64,000 bases of DNA from Bacillota bacterium (GCA_023399055.1 JAEWQV010000014.1:558001-622000), one strand, 5' to 3'; numbered from the stretch's first letter, positions 35,169 through 44,200 are shown. The notes: generated from the sequence alone by a model not told the origin. Made by a program: numbers and translations.

Positions 35169-35897
35169 ATGAATGGAAAAAGAATTCTTATTAAAATTTC
35201 TGGAGAGACACTAAGTGGCGATGGTTTATCAATCTATGATAAAACTATTATAGATAATATATGTAATGAAATAATCAAAGTAAAAGAACAGGGCTACCAA
35301 ATAGCTATAGTTGTTGGAGCAGGTAATTTACTAAGAGGTCGTGATGCTGAAAATTGGGGTATAGATAGACCAGATGCCGATGAAATGGGGATGCTATTTA
35401 CAGTATCCAATGCGCTGATGCTTCGCAACAGGTTAAGTAAACTTGGTATATCCTCTAAGGTCATGACTCCGATGCTGTTAGGAGGAATTTCAACCATCTA
35501 CAACAGGAGAGATGCGATAAAGATGTTAGAAGATAATAATGTAATTATTTTTGGTGGTGGAATAGGCAATCCCTTTGTATCAACTGACTATCCTGCAGTA
35601 CAAAAAGCTATTGAAATTGAAGCAGATATGTTGTTAATGGCAAAGAATATAGACGGAGTATATGATTTAGACCCTCGTTTTAATAAAAATGCAAAACGGT
35701 ATCAACAGGTAAGTTATGATACTTGTGTTTCTAATAAGATTAAAGCATGTGATTCATCAGCATTTATGTTAGCAGAAGAATTTGGAATTACTATGTATTT
35801 ATATAACGGGAGAGAGAAAAATGTAATTTACAATATTGTCAACGGTAAGAATATCGGTACTATAATTAAGAAAAACTGTATGGATGTGTTTTATTAA
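35169..35897 (+). CDS. UMP kinase paralogue (PyrH-like), orphan locus
   Basis: 242 residues. Amino-acid-kinase fold of UMP kinases: ILIKISGETLSGDG (phosphate loop), VVGAGNLLRGRDAENWGIDRPDADEMGMLFTV (UMP binding), FGGGIGNPFVSTDYPAVQKAIE and KNIDGVYDLDP. The usual pyrH lies in rpsB-tsf-pyrH-frr. Here none of those genes is present and the protein departs from consensus at several places (GIDRPDADEM for RAEADYMGM; NPFVSTDYPA for NPFFTTDTAA). It is probably a second, specialised copy. Activity on UMP is likely but not certain. Start ATG at 35169 with GGGGGC upstream. Nothing else was recognised in 34,674-35,168. Confidence 0.85.
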   Translation: MNGKRILIKISGETLSGDGLSIYDKTIIDNICNEIIKVKEQGYQIAIVVGAGNLLRGRDAENWGIDRPDADEMGMLFTVSNALMLRNRLSKLGISSKVMTPMLLGGISTIYNRRDAIKMLEDNNVIIFGGGIGNPFVSTDYPAVQKAIEIEADMLLMAKNIDGVYDLDPRFNKNAKRYQQVSYDTCVSNKIKACDSSAFMLAEEFGITMYLYNGREKNVIYNIVNGKNIGTIIKKNCMDVFY

Positions 35898-36001
35898 TTG
35901 CCGATTTAATTGGTTTCTTTAATAGAGCTTGCGTTTAGCTTCGCTAATTTTCATTTTACAATTCTCCCAAATAACTTTCTTAATACAATCTTTGAATCTG
36001 T

Positions 36002-36916
36002 TTACCTTGCAAAAGCACGAAATGGATTTTCCTGTGTCAATATACGGATGGTATCCTGATCGACACCTGCCGCAGATAGTTTTGGCAGGAATTCGTTCAC
36101 TAAATAGGTGTATGATTTTGGCTCTCCACCCATAGTCTGTGCGGGATCAAACCATCCTCTATCCTGACTAAGTAGTAGCCTGGAACCAAAACCAGCATCC
36201 AACATTCTCAAAATGAATTCTATATATAGCTCGTCTGCTCCACTTCCTATCCAATCGTATTCGATCCAGGCACCTCTTTTTGCCATCTCCAGATGAAGGT
36301 TAAAATCTGGTTCTGCTTGCGTATGTACCCAGATAAAGTGCTCAGCACTATATCCTGCTCTTTCAATAATAGTAAGTTGATCTTTCACTACTCTGCCTTT
36401 GATTGTATGACTCGCGATACTAGCATCCACTTTCTTTGCACTTTTGGAGGCAGCTCGTAGCACTTTAGCTTCATTCTCTGTAATCCCATCATCTCCAGCA
36501 CTTACTTTAACAAATCCAGCCTGAACCTTTGTTTCCTCAATTCCATCCGTAAGCTCTGCTAACATCCATTCTTCCAGGTGTTTTTCATCTGCCTCTTTCA
36601 CCCAGGTTGGCAACCAGGGTTCACGATAAACTCCAGTTGGTATTATTAAAGGGTAATCTACTGCAATAGAAACAGCCTTTAAAATATCAGCTCTTCTTCC
36701 TACTCCAACTGGCCCACAATCCACGATTACTCCAATACCTGAATTTCTGGCAGCACGAAGATATGGTCCCATAAGCTTGACAACCTCTGTAGTCTCTGCT
36801 TGAGCATAACCTTCCTGTTCCGAGGTTCTTAAATCTACAAATACATGTTCATGTGGCAGTATCATACCCGCTTGCTCCATGAACAGATTACCAAGTGTTG
36901 TAACTAGTTTTTTCAT
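36002..36916 (-). CDS. Phosphotriesterase-family metal hydrolase
   Basis: 304 residues, amidohydrolase superfamily TIM barrel. Metal ligands in order: LPHEHVFVD (HxH, about residues 21-23), a Lys in AGFVKVSAGDDG that is the carboxylated bridging Lys position, SHTIKG and WVHTQAE (two His), and LSQDRGW (Asp). The family includes phosphotriesterases, lactonases and PTE-like homology proteins; the native substrate is probably a lactone or phosphodiester, which the sequence cannot decide. ATG at 36916 with GGAGAAG upstream. The membrane protein upstream at 36,966 may be co-transcribed. Confidence 0.88.
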   Translation of the reverse strand: MKKLVTTLGNLFMEQAGMILPHEHVFVDLRTSEQEGYAQAETTEVVKLMGPYLRAARNSGIGVIVDCGPVGVGRRADILKAVSIAVDYPLIIPTGVYREPWLPTWVKEADEKHLEEWMLAELTDGIEETKVQAGFVKVSAGDDGITENEAKVLRAASKSAKKVDASIASHTIKGRVVKDQLTIIERAGYSAEHFIWVHTQAEPDFNLHLEMAKRGAWIEYDWIGSGADELYIEFILRMLDAGFGSRLLLSQDRGWFDPAQTMGGEPKSYTYLVNEFLPKLSAAGVDQDTIRILTQENPFRAFAR

Positions 36917-36965
36917 ACTTCATCTTCTCCAAATATGATTACTTTTTCAATTAAATAAAGAGTAT

Positions 36966-37451
36966 TTACTCAGACCAGTTATCCAGATTGAATTCTTTTT
37001 TAAAAGTAAAACCCAAATATTTATATTTAATTATAATGCTCTCTATCTCTTCTTCGTTATTAATCCCTATACCATAGTTAATTGGTGTTGTTTGTGTTTT
37101 TATTGCTTCTGTAACTTCTTCCACTGCCAATTTCGGATGAATTGGTGCTGAATCTATATTAACAGACTTTGTTAATGGATCATCTTCAATTCCTGCTGAT
37201 ACCAGTTGTCCTGTATAACTAATCACTAATTTTACATCTGATGGTTTTTTATTATTAATTAGTACCTCCTTTAAATGAATATCAAACCATCCCTGATTAT
37301 CCAACTCAATATAAATTTTTTCATCCTTTAAATTGTAATATTCGGTATAGCCACCAACTTCTAATGGCTTACTATTTAGAAAGAAAATAAAAGTAAGTCC
37401 TAATCCCAATATGACTATTAATACTACTGCTATGATAATTTTTTTCTTCAA
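36966..37451 (-). CDS. Membrane-anchored protein of unknown function
   Basis: 161 residues. One N-terminal hydrophobic helix (about residues 5-27) acts as anchor or signal. The rest is extracytoplasmic with beta-strand character (KIYIELDNQGWFDIHLKEVLIN, VKLVISYTGQ). No lipobox. The start is a TTG at 37451 with an unusual GGGGGG ribosome site 7 nt upstream. Family not recognised. The 50-bp gap to the downstream hydrolase suggests one transcript. Confidence 0.65.
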   Translation of the reverse strand: MKKKIIIAVVLIVILGLGLTFIFFLNSKPLEVGGYTEYYNLKDEKIYIELDNQGWFDIHLKEVLINNKKPSDVKLVISYTGQLVSAGIEDDPLTKSVNIDSAPIHPKLAVEEVTEAIKTQTTPINYGIGINNEEEIESIIIKYKYLGFTFKKEFNLDNWSE

Positions 37452-37812
37452 TATAATACCCCCCTTTATAATCTAAATACTTAAGCTTAATTGTGCTAAA
37501 AATTCAGTATATACTTCTCCTACTTTCATTTCCTCAATACATATTATAAATTAATAGAATAAAATTTCCAATAAGAATAAAGTTAACTAATAAGATACAA
37601 ATTCATTGATTATAATCAAATAGCATAAAAATGTAACCAGCTATGTAATCGCATCTATCTCTTACATTTTTAATTACGCGGGTCATGCGCTCTCCATTTC
37701 CTAAAAGTACTTTGAATACTCACCCACTGGAAAATCTGACTGTAACCCCATAATGCGAGGCCACCTTCCATCTCCCGCTATCACATATCCCATTAACATT
37801 CCTATATGCATG

Positions 37813-37950
37813 TCAAGTGCCTATGTTGTGCAAGAAATACTCCTTTTCCCAGTAGTCATCCGGTATGCTGTCAATTACATTATTCAGACTCCAAAGTGTT
37901 CTATGTGTTTGATCTTTAATTGCTCCGATATAATTAATAGGAAATTCCAT
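37813..37950 (-). pseudogene. N-terminal fragment of a DinB-like protein
   Basis: From an ATG at 37950 with a good AGGAGG-type site the frame reads MEFPINYIGAIKDQ, THRTLWSLNNVIDSIPDDYW, EKEYFLHNIGT and stops at 37813 (45 codons). The start resembles DinB-family four-helix proteins (metal-dependent, thiol-linked), which normally run ~150-170 residues. Sequence down to about 37,680 keeps open pieces in shifted frames, but these did not look like the rest of a DinB domain. The gene is broken by deletion or frame loss. Confidence 0.6.
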
Positions 37951-38058
37951 TATTATCCCTCCTGGAAGTCTAATACAAATTATAAAGTCTACAGTGAAAG
38001 TATAGCATAAAATGAAAACATTTCCAAAAAATAGTATAGGCCTCTCTGCACTATATTA

Positions 38059-38096
38059 AAAAGTTTCTACAGGCACTATGTCCGGCAGAAACTTTT
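38059..38096 (-). terminator. Terminator of the ferritin-like spore protein gene
   Basis: AAAAGTTTCT (38059-38068) pairs with AGAAACTTTT (38087-38096). On the minus strand it leads into TTTTTAATAT. Confidence 0.78.
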
Positions 38097-38145
38097 AATG
38101 AAGCATATTATTTTAATGTTAATACTTTGTCAAACATTGACAACA

Positions 38146-38691
38146 CTAACCTCTACAATTGTTTTTAGTATAAAGATAATTATATAGAATTCCATGTCTA
38201 ATCTCATCTGTTATTATCTCCGTTAACATGTTGATATGCACTCGAGTTTGCATGGCATACAGAATTTTACGATATTTCTGTACAGCATTTTGCTCACCCA
38301 GCAGTGCATTAGCCAATCCTTCACAATAGCTCTCTGGCGGAGTAAAATGCTCATTAGGAAGTTGGGGTGGCATTGAACCAGTTATATCTAAGTATATCTT
38401 TTTAAACAATGCAAAGTGACCGATTTCATTATCACGAATACCAGATATTATCTGTTTATCTTCATTCGAAGGTGCATGCTCTATCAGCCAGCTATAAAAC
38501 ATCCTGTCCTCTGTTTCGCCAGCTAAAGCCTGCTGGATTAAAGATAGTGCACTTGGTAAATTTTGCGGATAAATAAATCTGTCAACTTCCTGTACCTGCT
38601 GTGTAGGTGTAGCCATGGCCATTATAGGATAATATGGGTTATTATTTAAAGCATAGCCATATGGGACATAACTGTTGTATCCATTATACAT
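38146..38691 (-). CDS. Ferritin-like/rubrerythrin-type protein, probably spore-associated
   Basis: 181 residues. A Tyr/Asn/Pro-rich N-terminus (MYNGYNSYVPYGYALNNN) of the sort found on spore coat proteins precedes a four-helix diiron-type bundle: ALAGETEDRMFY (Glu), DNEIGHFALFKK (ExxH), GEQNAVQKYRKI (Glu) and TDEIRHGILYNYL (ExxH). These are the four ligand helices of rubrerythrin-like proteins, and there is no rubredoxin domain. A spore link is inferred from the N-terminal composition and the coat operon nearby. Function might be peroxide or metal handling. Confidence 0.8.
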   Translation of the reverse strand: MYNGYNSYVPYGYALNNNPYYPIMAMATPTQQVQEVDRFIYPQNLPSALSLIQQALAGETEDRMFYSWLIEHAPSNEDKQIISGIRDNEIGHFALFKKIYLDITGSMPPQLPNEHFTPPESYCEGLANALLGEQNAVQKYRKILYAMQTRVHINMLTEIITDEIRHGILYNYLYTKNNCRG

Positions 38692-38828
38692 ACTTGAATC
38701 CTCTAACTTATAATACTTTTAATATTATATGAAATTGATGAGAAACCTGTTCCATTCTGCTTGCTTTATTAACTATGTATAAATTCTAATTCCAACTTCA
38801 TTTAAAACTACTTTCTTTCATGAGCAAT

Positions 38829-39209
38829 TTATTCTTGTACAACACTAGTTACGACAATTTCAATTTTTCCATCTGGAACTTCCCATTCTACCGTACTTCC
38901 TACTCTGTAACCCAGTATTGCAGTACCCATTGGAGATAGAACCGATATTTTATTCTTAAGTACATTGGCTTGCTGTGGGTATACCAAGGTTATCTCTTCC
39001 ATAGAACCATCTACTAATAAACTTACTTTTGAATTCATTCTTACGATGTCTTCGGATAGTTCATCCACACTTTTTACCTCTGCTCTGTTAAGCTCTGCCT
39101 CTAGCTTCTTTATGTAAATGTTTGACCTTCGTTCATTATGCCTGCTATCCTCTATTAATTTACATAATTCCTCTTTATCCGTATTGGTAATGTAAATTGG
39201 CTCAGTCAA
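38829..39209 (-). CDS. GreA/GreB C-terminal-domain protein (Rnk-like)
   Basis: 126 residues. A short helical N-terminus (residues ~1-50, shorter than the GreA coiled coil) is followed by the FKBP-like GreA/GreB C-terminal domain: ITLVYPQQAN, ISVLSPMGTAILGYRVGSTVEWEVPDG. This is the Rnk layout: it can bind RNA polymerase but lacks the long coiled coil with the acidic tip needed for transcript cleavage. Stand-alone gene. Confidence 0.85.
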   Translation of the reverse strand: MTEPIYITNTDKEELCKLIEDSRHNERRSNIYIKKLEAELNRAEVKSVDELSEDIVRMNSKVSLLVDGSMEEITLVYPQQANVLKNKISVLSPMGTAILGYRVGSTVEWEVPDGKIEIVVTSVVQE

Positions 39210-39248
39210 CGCTCCTCCTCCTTCCCTACTGTATATTCAGAACAATAT

Positions 39249-39995
39249 TTAATTACTTATTTCTGCATAAGCCTTGTAATAGTCATGATATTTCCCATCG
39301 CATGCAGAAAACAGATAGCGGGCGAAAATATTAGACACCTGATAACCTTTAGCTTCAAGATATTCCAGATGTGGCTGATAGGCATCTATTGACGGACTGC
39401 TGTAATCCACCTTTAGTACAAAGGATAGGTATTTAGATTTCTCATTTTTCATCCAGAGGATTTCTTGTTTCTCCGTAGTTTCAACCGCTAAGCCAGTTTC
39501 TATTTTCTTATCCAATGGATTATAAAGTAAAACACTCTGATATTGATCCTTGATATAGATGGACCATGCTTCTGTGTCATCTACGCTAAAGGAATAGATA
39601 CGGTCATAATCCGGCACTTCCTCTTCGTACTGCTGCTCAATCATTCGATTATATTCGTTGATACATTCCTTCTTTTTATTGATATATTCCTTTGCTGTAT
39701 ATAGTTCCTGTAGTTTCTGATCCAAATCACTTTCGAGTTCTACCAAGGAATCGGATAGCTCATCCGGAGACAGTCTCGGTAATATTTTCATCTCATGCAG
39801 AGACATACGCAGACACCTAAAATGCGCCAGGTCAGAAATGGTGTAAATAGAGCCATGGTTATACTTTCGATAATTGTTTATGTTATCTCTGGGTAACTTA
39901 ATCAAGCCTTCACTTTCCCAATAGCGAATTGTAGACTTTGGAATATTTAATAAGCGTGATATTTCTCCAATCGTAAATGTATTTTTCATATGCAT
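39249..39995 (-). CDS. MerR-family transcriptional regulator
   Basis: 248 residues. N-terminal MerR helix-turn-helix: FTIGEISRLLNIPKSTIRYWESEGLI (about residues 6-31), then a dimerisation helix (about 80-125). The C-terminal ~120 residues (YSFSVDDTEAWSIYIKDQYQ ... KGYQVSNIFARYLF) resemble effector-binding domains of MerR drug or stress regulators, but I do not recognise the ligand. Start at 39995 with AGAGGTGG 7 nt upstream. No obvious target gene is adjacent. Confidence 0.87.
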   Translation of the reverse strand: MHMKNTFTIGEISRLLNIPKSTIRYWESEGLIKLPRDNINNYRKYNHGSIYTISDLAHFRCLRMSLHEMKILPRLSPDELSDSLVELESDLDQKLQELYTAKEYINKKKECINEYNRMIEQQYEEEVPDYDRIYSFSVDDTEAWSIYIKDQYQSVLLYNPLDKKIETGLAVETTEKQEILWMKNEKSKYLSFVLKVDYSSPSIDAYQPHLEYLEAKGYQVSNIFARYLFSACDGKYHDYYKAYAEISN

Positions 39996-40031
39996 GTAGT
40001 AACCACCTCTAACCTATTCTATAAAAGGAGC

Positions 40032-40544
40032 CTATGTAAGAATTCGTTTTATATACCGCTCCATTGTAATACTATATAATTTGCAATTATTTAAATTACT
40101 TTCAAAATGAAAGCCTGTTTTTTCAAATGCTTTCACTGATCGAATATTTCCTGGATGTATCTTTGCTATGACACGAGGCATTCTCCACTGAAAAAACACC
40201 TTACTAAGGCCTTGTTCAATGGATTTGGTTCCTATCCCTTGCCCCCACTTTTCTTTCTCGCCAATTACAAGCACAATCTCCGCCTCAACATTTTTTCGAA
40301 CTAATTTTAAAAAACCCACAGGCTCATTAGCACCGTGTAATATCATGCAAAAGGTTCCATTTCGGTTAAATAAATGTGTCATGATATCTGTATTAAATTT
40401 GCTTACAATATCGTTAATTTCAGAAGTAATATTTTTTGCTTCATTTAAATATTTTGTTATTTCTGTATTTCCTAGCCATTCTCCAATGATTAAAGCATCT
40501 TTTCGCGTCACTTCCTGAGTCAGGGTCACATCGAGTGCTTCCAT
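40032..40544 (-). CDS. GNAT-family N-acetyltransferase
   Basis: 170 residues from the ATG at 40544, which has AAAGGAA at good spacing; reading from 40613 adds 23 codons with no ribosome site. Acetyl-CoA site is EKWGQGIGTKSIEQGL (motif A, Q-x-x-G-x-G type), preceded by AEIVLVIGE and followed by AKIHPGNIRSVKAFEKTGF, as in RimJ/RimL-like transferases. Substrate unknown. Confidence 0.87.
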   Translation of the reverse strand: MEALDVTLTQEVTRKDALIIGEWLGNTEITKYLNEAKNITSEINDIVSKFNTDIMTHLFNRNGTFCMILHGANEPVGFLKLVRKNVEAEIVLVIGEKEKWGQGIGTKSIEQGLSKVFFQWRMPRVIAKIHPGNIRSVKAFEKTGFHFESNLNNCKLYSITMERYIKRILT

Positions 40545-40783
40545 TATATCATTCCTTTCATAATATAATAAAAGCCTTTCATAGCTCCATGGTACTATGA
40601 CGGTTCTTTCCATACATGACTATTATAAACGTTCAAGTAACTTTAATGTCAATAGTATTCCTAAAATTTGCATATCAATACTGTTCGATATAACTCAAGA
40701 AAAATGCTATTCTTTATATGTACATTGCTTTGCCTTAGCGTATATAAGCTGAAACAACAAATAGTATCACTTGTCATGAACAA

Positions 40784-40813
40784 AAAACGCAAGTTCGTGT
40801 GAACTTGCGTTTT
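40784..40813. terminator. Bidirectional terminator
   Basis: AAAACGCAAGTTC (40784-40796) pairs perfectly with GAACTTGCGTTTT around GTGT, with A- and T-runs on both sides. It ends the GNAT gene at 40,843-41,694. Confidence 0.92.
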
Positions 40814-40842
40814 TAAGAGCTTCATTTACTATTTATTAATTA

Positions 40843-41694
40843 TTACAAAACCTGATACATTTCATACTGTGAAATTGCATCTCTTGTAAAGTTTAAATGT
40901 TTCACAAAACCCAAAAGATTAGCATTGTTAGAGAAATTTATTATCAGCCTTTCAATCGCTAGTTCTTTTACAGCATGATGGATAAGGTTTACTGCAATAC
41001 CATGATGGCGAAGCTTTGAATTAATCCAAAGAAAACTAATCTTTCCTTTGGGATGAATGCTTAAACCGCCCATAAGGTTATCATTCTCAAACGCTCCATA
41101 ATGCACCTGACCTTCAATTTGACTAATATAATCCAGATCATTCTGCCAATTAATATGGATGTCATGAATGTCTTTTCGAAAGGTTCTAAGAACCTCCATA
41201 TCAATTCTATGTATTTTTATAGTATCAGGCATAACAGCTTTTATTTCTGACGGATTATTATGAGAGTAATAAACCATATCATATACCTTTTCATAACCTA
41301 CCTTTTTATAGAAATTAATTGCCCTGTCATTCCCAACAATAACTTCCAAAAACATCTGCTTGCAACTATTCTCTATAGCAACTTCTTTGTGAAGCTGATA
41401 TAACTTCTTCCCTACTTCAGTTCCTCGATATTCTGGATGAACACAAAGGGCTCCACATCTTAGTGTTTTTATTCCTTCATAAATTTTGATTCCACCTAAG
41501 TTAACTCCGACAGCTTTCTCTTCATCAAGAGCAATAAAAGAATATTCAAAGCTATTACCCTCCGGACCAAAAAAACGATTTATAAAGAAGTCCTTTGTCA
41601 TCTCAAATTTAATCATATAATCCGAAAATCCAATCTGAAATGCTTCAAATATTATATTTTCACTTGCTTCACTACATTTTTTATAACTAATCAC
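40843..41694 (-). CDS. Tandem GNAT acetyltransferase-like protein
   Basis: 283 residues. The N-terminal half is a full GNAT domain: GALCVHPEYRGTEVGKKLYQL (acetyl-CoA motif) and EVIVGNDRAINFYKKVGYEKV. The C-terminal half (from ~150) has a weaker second GNAT-like fold with SFLWINSKLRHHGIAVNLIHHAV and LIINFSNNANLLGFVKHLNF. Double-GNAT proteins often have only one active half; the N-terminal one keeps the better motif. Substrate unknown. Confidence 0.82.
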   Translation of the reverse strand: MISYKKCSEASENIIFEAFQIGFSDYMIKFEMTKDFFINRFFGPEGNSFEYSFIALDEEKAVGVNLGGIKIYEGIKTLRCGALCVHPEYRGTEVGKKLYQLHKEVAIENSCKQMFLEVIVGNDRAINFYKKVGYEKVYDMVYYSHNNPSEIKAVMPDTIKIHRIDMEVLRTFRKDIHDIHINWQNDLDYISQIEGQVHYGAFENDNLMGGLSIHPKGKISFLWINSKLRHHGIAVNLIHHAVKELAIERLIINFSNNANLLGFVKHLNFTRDAISQYEMYQVL

Positions 41695-41905
41695 TTAACC
41701 CTACCTCGCTTTATTAATTAATTAAAACTATATTCCTATTAAAAGCATGCATCTACTTAAAATCACATACTTATTAAATTGGCCTCTAACATGTATTACC
41801 ATTATACAATACTTTGTAATATTCTGCTAAGTATTATTTATACACTAACTAAAGAGAACTTATTAAAAAAGGCTAGCAATCCATGCTAACCATTTAATAA
41901 ATTCT

Positions 41906-42208
41906 CTATTTTTTTGATTCATTTAAATCAAGTGCAGTCTGTGAAACCTTAAGAACTTCATTTTTCTGTTCCTTTACATTATAAGCATGATAATAACCCT
42001 TTGCCATCATATAGTTTGATATCGCTTCGTGGGTATCAATAGCATCGTTTAATTGTTTTTTTAGAAGATTTCTTAGATCGGGTGAAGTTACTTCAGTAAT
42101 CGCAACTCCATAATTTTGAATTGCACTTTTTAACGATACTACAAAGTCCGTAGCAATAACCTGATCGTTAAGTCCAGCCATATGCGCGATACCGCTTAAT
42201 ATCGTCAT
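41906..42208 (-). CDS. CotF-like spore coat protein (YraD-type position)
   Basis: 100 residues. DUF/CotF-type four-helix segment: AIQNYGVAITEVTSPDLRNLLKKQLNDAIDTHEAISNYMMAKGYY matches CotF family proteins. It lies last in a five-gene cluster whose order (small, CotF-like, alcohol dehydrogenase, small, CotF-like) equals B. subtilis yraG-yraF-adhB-yraE-yraD. Start overlaps the previous stop by 4 bp (ATGA). Expected expression is in the mother cell late in sporulation. Confidence 0.85.
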   Translation of the reverse strand: MTILSGIAHMAGLNDQVIATDFVVSLKSAIQNYGVAITEVTSPDLRNLLKKQLNDAIDTHEAISNYMMAKGYYHAYNVKEQKNEVLKVSQTALDLNESKK

Positions 42209-42447
42209 GCTTCAATCCCTCCATCTTCTGTCGCGTTGTTTATCATATTCTCACTATTTACATTTGACAACTCCATAAAACCTCGTAGTTCATTCATATG
42301 GTTTTCACATATCCCAGTTTCTCTCGTAAAAATATCCTTAAGTTCGGTATCAGTTATCATCGGTGACATCAGGAGAGCTTTTGTTAAACTTAGACTCTTC
42401 AGTGTCAGAAGCTCATTTAGCTGAAGTGTTTCACTTGGTGTAATCAT
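42205..42447 (-). CDS. Small CotF-partner spore coat protein (YraE-type position)
   Basis: 80 residues, MITPSETLQLNELLTLKSLS at the start. It is about 40% matched by eye to the second small protein of this cluster (43,988-44,200), sharing ETMQ/ETLQ-x-x-ELL-LK-S and the ITDxNELxxF/L middle. Looks like one half of a CotF-type helical pair. GGAGG lies 11 nt upstream of the ATG. Confidence 0.78.
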   Translation of the reverse strand: MITPSETLQLNELLTLKSLSLTKALLMSPMITDTELKDIFTRETGICENHMNELRGFMELSNVNSENMINNATEDGGIEA

Positions 42448-42465
42448 ATCTTATATAACCTCCTA

Positions 42466-43602
42466 TTACGGTTTTAGAATTACTTTGATGCAGTCTTCTG
42501 TCTTTGTATCAAAAGCATGATACCCATGCTCAGCATCATCTAACGGCAAGCGATGGGTGACAATATCGCTTGGATCGATTTTATTATCTGCTAATAGCTG
42601 ATAAAGCGTCTCCATATAGGGAATAATTGGCGCCTGACCTGTTCTAATCGTAATATTTCTATTCATGATATCACCAAAAGGGAAACCGTTATATCGACCA
42701 CCATACACACCTGTGACCTGAATTATACCGCACTTTCTAACAGCTTGTGTTGCCATTACAAATCCACCCAAGGCACCGCTCTGCAGTTTTGCTCCAGAAG
42801 CAACAAATTCCAATGGTGTCATTTTCCCATCCATGCCGACACAATCGATAACTATATCAGCGCCACCATGGGTTAAATCTCGCAGATACTCCCCTGTATT
42901 ATTGTGTAATTCAAAGTTAACTATTTCAACCTGATTATGATCTTTCGCATGTTTCAAGCGATAATCAATATAATCCACTGCGATAACTCTGCTCGCTCCG
43001 AACATCCAACAGAATTTCTGTGCCAGAAGGCCGACTGGTCCACAACCTAAAACTATAACTGTATTCCCAGAGCTAACACCTGCATTTACAACACTCCAAT
43101 AAGCGGTTGCCATAGCATCGGACATAAGAACAAGTTTTTCATCTGGAAGTTCACAATTTTCCGGAATGAGAAAAGGTGTAAAATTCCCGTACGGAACTCT
43201 TAGAAACTCTGCTTGCCCTCCGGGATAACCACCAAATGTCTCGGAATAACCATAGAAAGCACCACTTTCGCCATGTGGATTTGAATTGTCACACATACTG
43301 GTAAAACCGTGCTCACAATAAAAACAATGCCCACAGCTGATATTGAATGGAATAACAACTCTGTCACCCTTCTTTACCTTTTTGACTTCTGGTCCAACTT
43401 CCTCAACAACTCCCATTGGCTCATGACCAATAATATAATCCTGTTGTACATTTGGAATCATATCATGAATCAAATGCAAATCTGATCCACAGATTGCGGA
43501 ACTCGTGATTCTTACGATGATGTCATCTTTCTTTTTGATTTTTGGGTCTGGTACCTTCTTTACCTCTACTCTTTTTATACCCTGAAATGTTACTGCTTTC
43601 AT
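42466..43602 (-). CDS. adhB: Zinc-dependent alcohol dehydrogenase of the spore coat cluster
   Basis: 378 residues, medium-chain dehydrogenase/reductase. Catalytic zinc ligands are the Cys in SAICGSDLHLIH (about residue 38), the His-Glu in GHEPMGVVEEVG and a later residue. The four-Cys structural zinc lobe is CGHCFYCEHGFTSMC. NAD-binding motif VIVLGCGPVGLLAQ. Resembles glutathione-independent formaldehyde dehydrogenase-like enzymes. It is flanked on both sides by CotF-like pairs exactly as AdhB is in B. subtilis, so it is likely a spore-associated enzyme. Substrate not known. Confidence 0.9.
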   Translation of the reverse strand: MKAVTFQGIKRVEVKKVPDPKIKKKDDIIVRITSSAICGSDLHLIHDMIPNVQQDYIIGHEPMGVVEEVGPEVKKVKKGDRVVIPFNISCGHCFYCEHGFTSMCDNSNPHGESGAFYGYSETFGGYPGGQAEFLRVPYGNFTPFLIPENCELPDEKLVLMSDAMATAYWSVVNAGVSSGNTVIVLGCGPVGLLAQKFCWMFGASRVIAVDYIDYRLKHAKDHNQVEIVNFELHNNTGEYLRDLTHGGADIVIDCVGMDGKMTPLEFVASGAKLQSGALGGFVMATQAVRKCGIIQVTGVYGGRYNGFPFGDIMNRNITIRTGQAPIIPYMETLYQLLADNKIDPSDIVTHRLPLDDAEHGYHAFDTKTEDCIKVILKP

Positions 43603-43616
43603 CCTACGTCACCTCT

Positions 43617-43979
43617 TTACTTTTCCGGAGTTGCAAATGTACCAAGGCGGCTTGTGTCACCTGGGAACAAATTAAGTGCGGCTATTTGACTCATTGTTGT
43701 TGAAGATTCGATATCCTTATTAAACTGTTTCTTTAAATCAACTGGATCAAACCAGCCCTTGGCTATCAAAAGGTCGGATATCTCTCCATGTTGATCAATT
43801 GCTTTATTTATTTGTTTTCGTAATGTTTGTCTGACCTCCGGTGATGCTGTTTCGGATAGAGCAATCGCCAAGTTACGCACGCCATTTTTAGAGTTGAGCA
43901 AGAACGATAAACCCATATTCATATCAATCAATTTAGGCATTCCCTCTGCATTTCTTATTTCCGTATAATCATTTATCAT
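43617..43979 (-). CDS. CotF-like spore coat protein (YraF-type position)
   Basis: 120 residues from the ATG at 43979 (GAGGGA 6 nt upstream); a longer reading from 43991 lacks a site. CotF-type helix pair: NLAIALSETASPEVRQTLRKQINKAIDQHGEISDLLIAKGWFDP, closely matching the paralogue at 41,906. The N-terminus NDYTEIRNAEGMPKLIDMNM fits the YraF group. Confidence 0.85.
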   Translation of the reverse strand: MINDYTEIRNAEGMPKLIDMNMGLSFLLNSKNGVRNLAIALSETASPEVRQTLRKQINKAIDQHGEISDLLIAKGWFDPVDLKKQFNKDIESSTTMSQIAALNLFPGDTSRLGTFATPEK

Positions 43980-43987
43980 AATTTCCC

Positions 43988-44200
43988 TCACAATTCTATT
44001 TCTGGAGCCATTTTTATCAATTGCTGAAGTTCGTTTATATCTGTAATGGATGATTCAACACATTTTTCAAGCAGTTTTTTTAAATCCTGATCAAACACTA
44101 TACCTTCCATTAGCTTTGAAGTAGTCATACTGACCGTCTTTAAATTCAACAGTTCGTGAATTTGCATTGTCTCGTTAAGTGCAAGATTGCTATTTTTCAT
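43988..44200 (-). CDS. Small CotF-partner spore coat protein (YraG-type position)
   Basis: 70 residues from the ATG at 44200, preceded by GAGGTGG; reading from 44260 has no site. Begins MKNSNLALNETMQIHELLNL and is a paralogue of the 80-residue protein at 42,205. First gene of the coat operon. No sigma-K promoter was confidently identified. Confidence 0.8.
   Translation of the reverse strand: MKNSNLALNETMQIHELLNLKTVSMTTSKLMEGIVFDQDLKKLLEKCVESSITDINELQQLIKMAPEIEL

Noticed and set aside
40032..40613. Longer start for the GNAT protein at 40613
   Set aside because: No ribosome site upstream; the ATG at 40544 has AAAGGAA at proper spacing.
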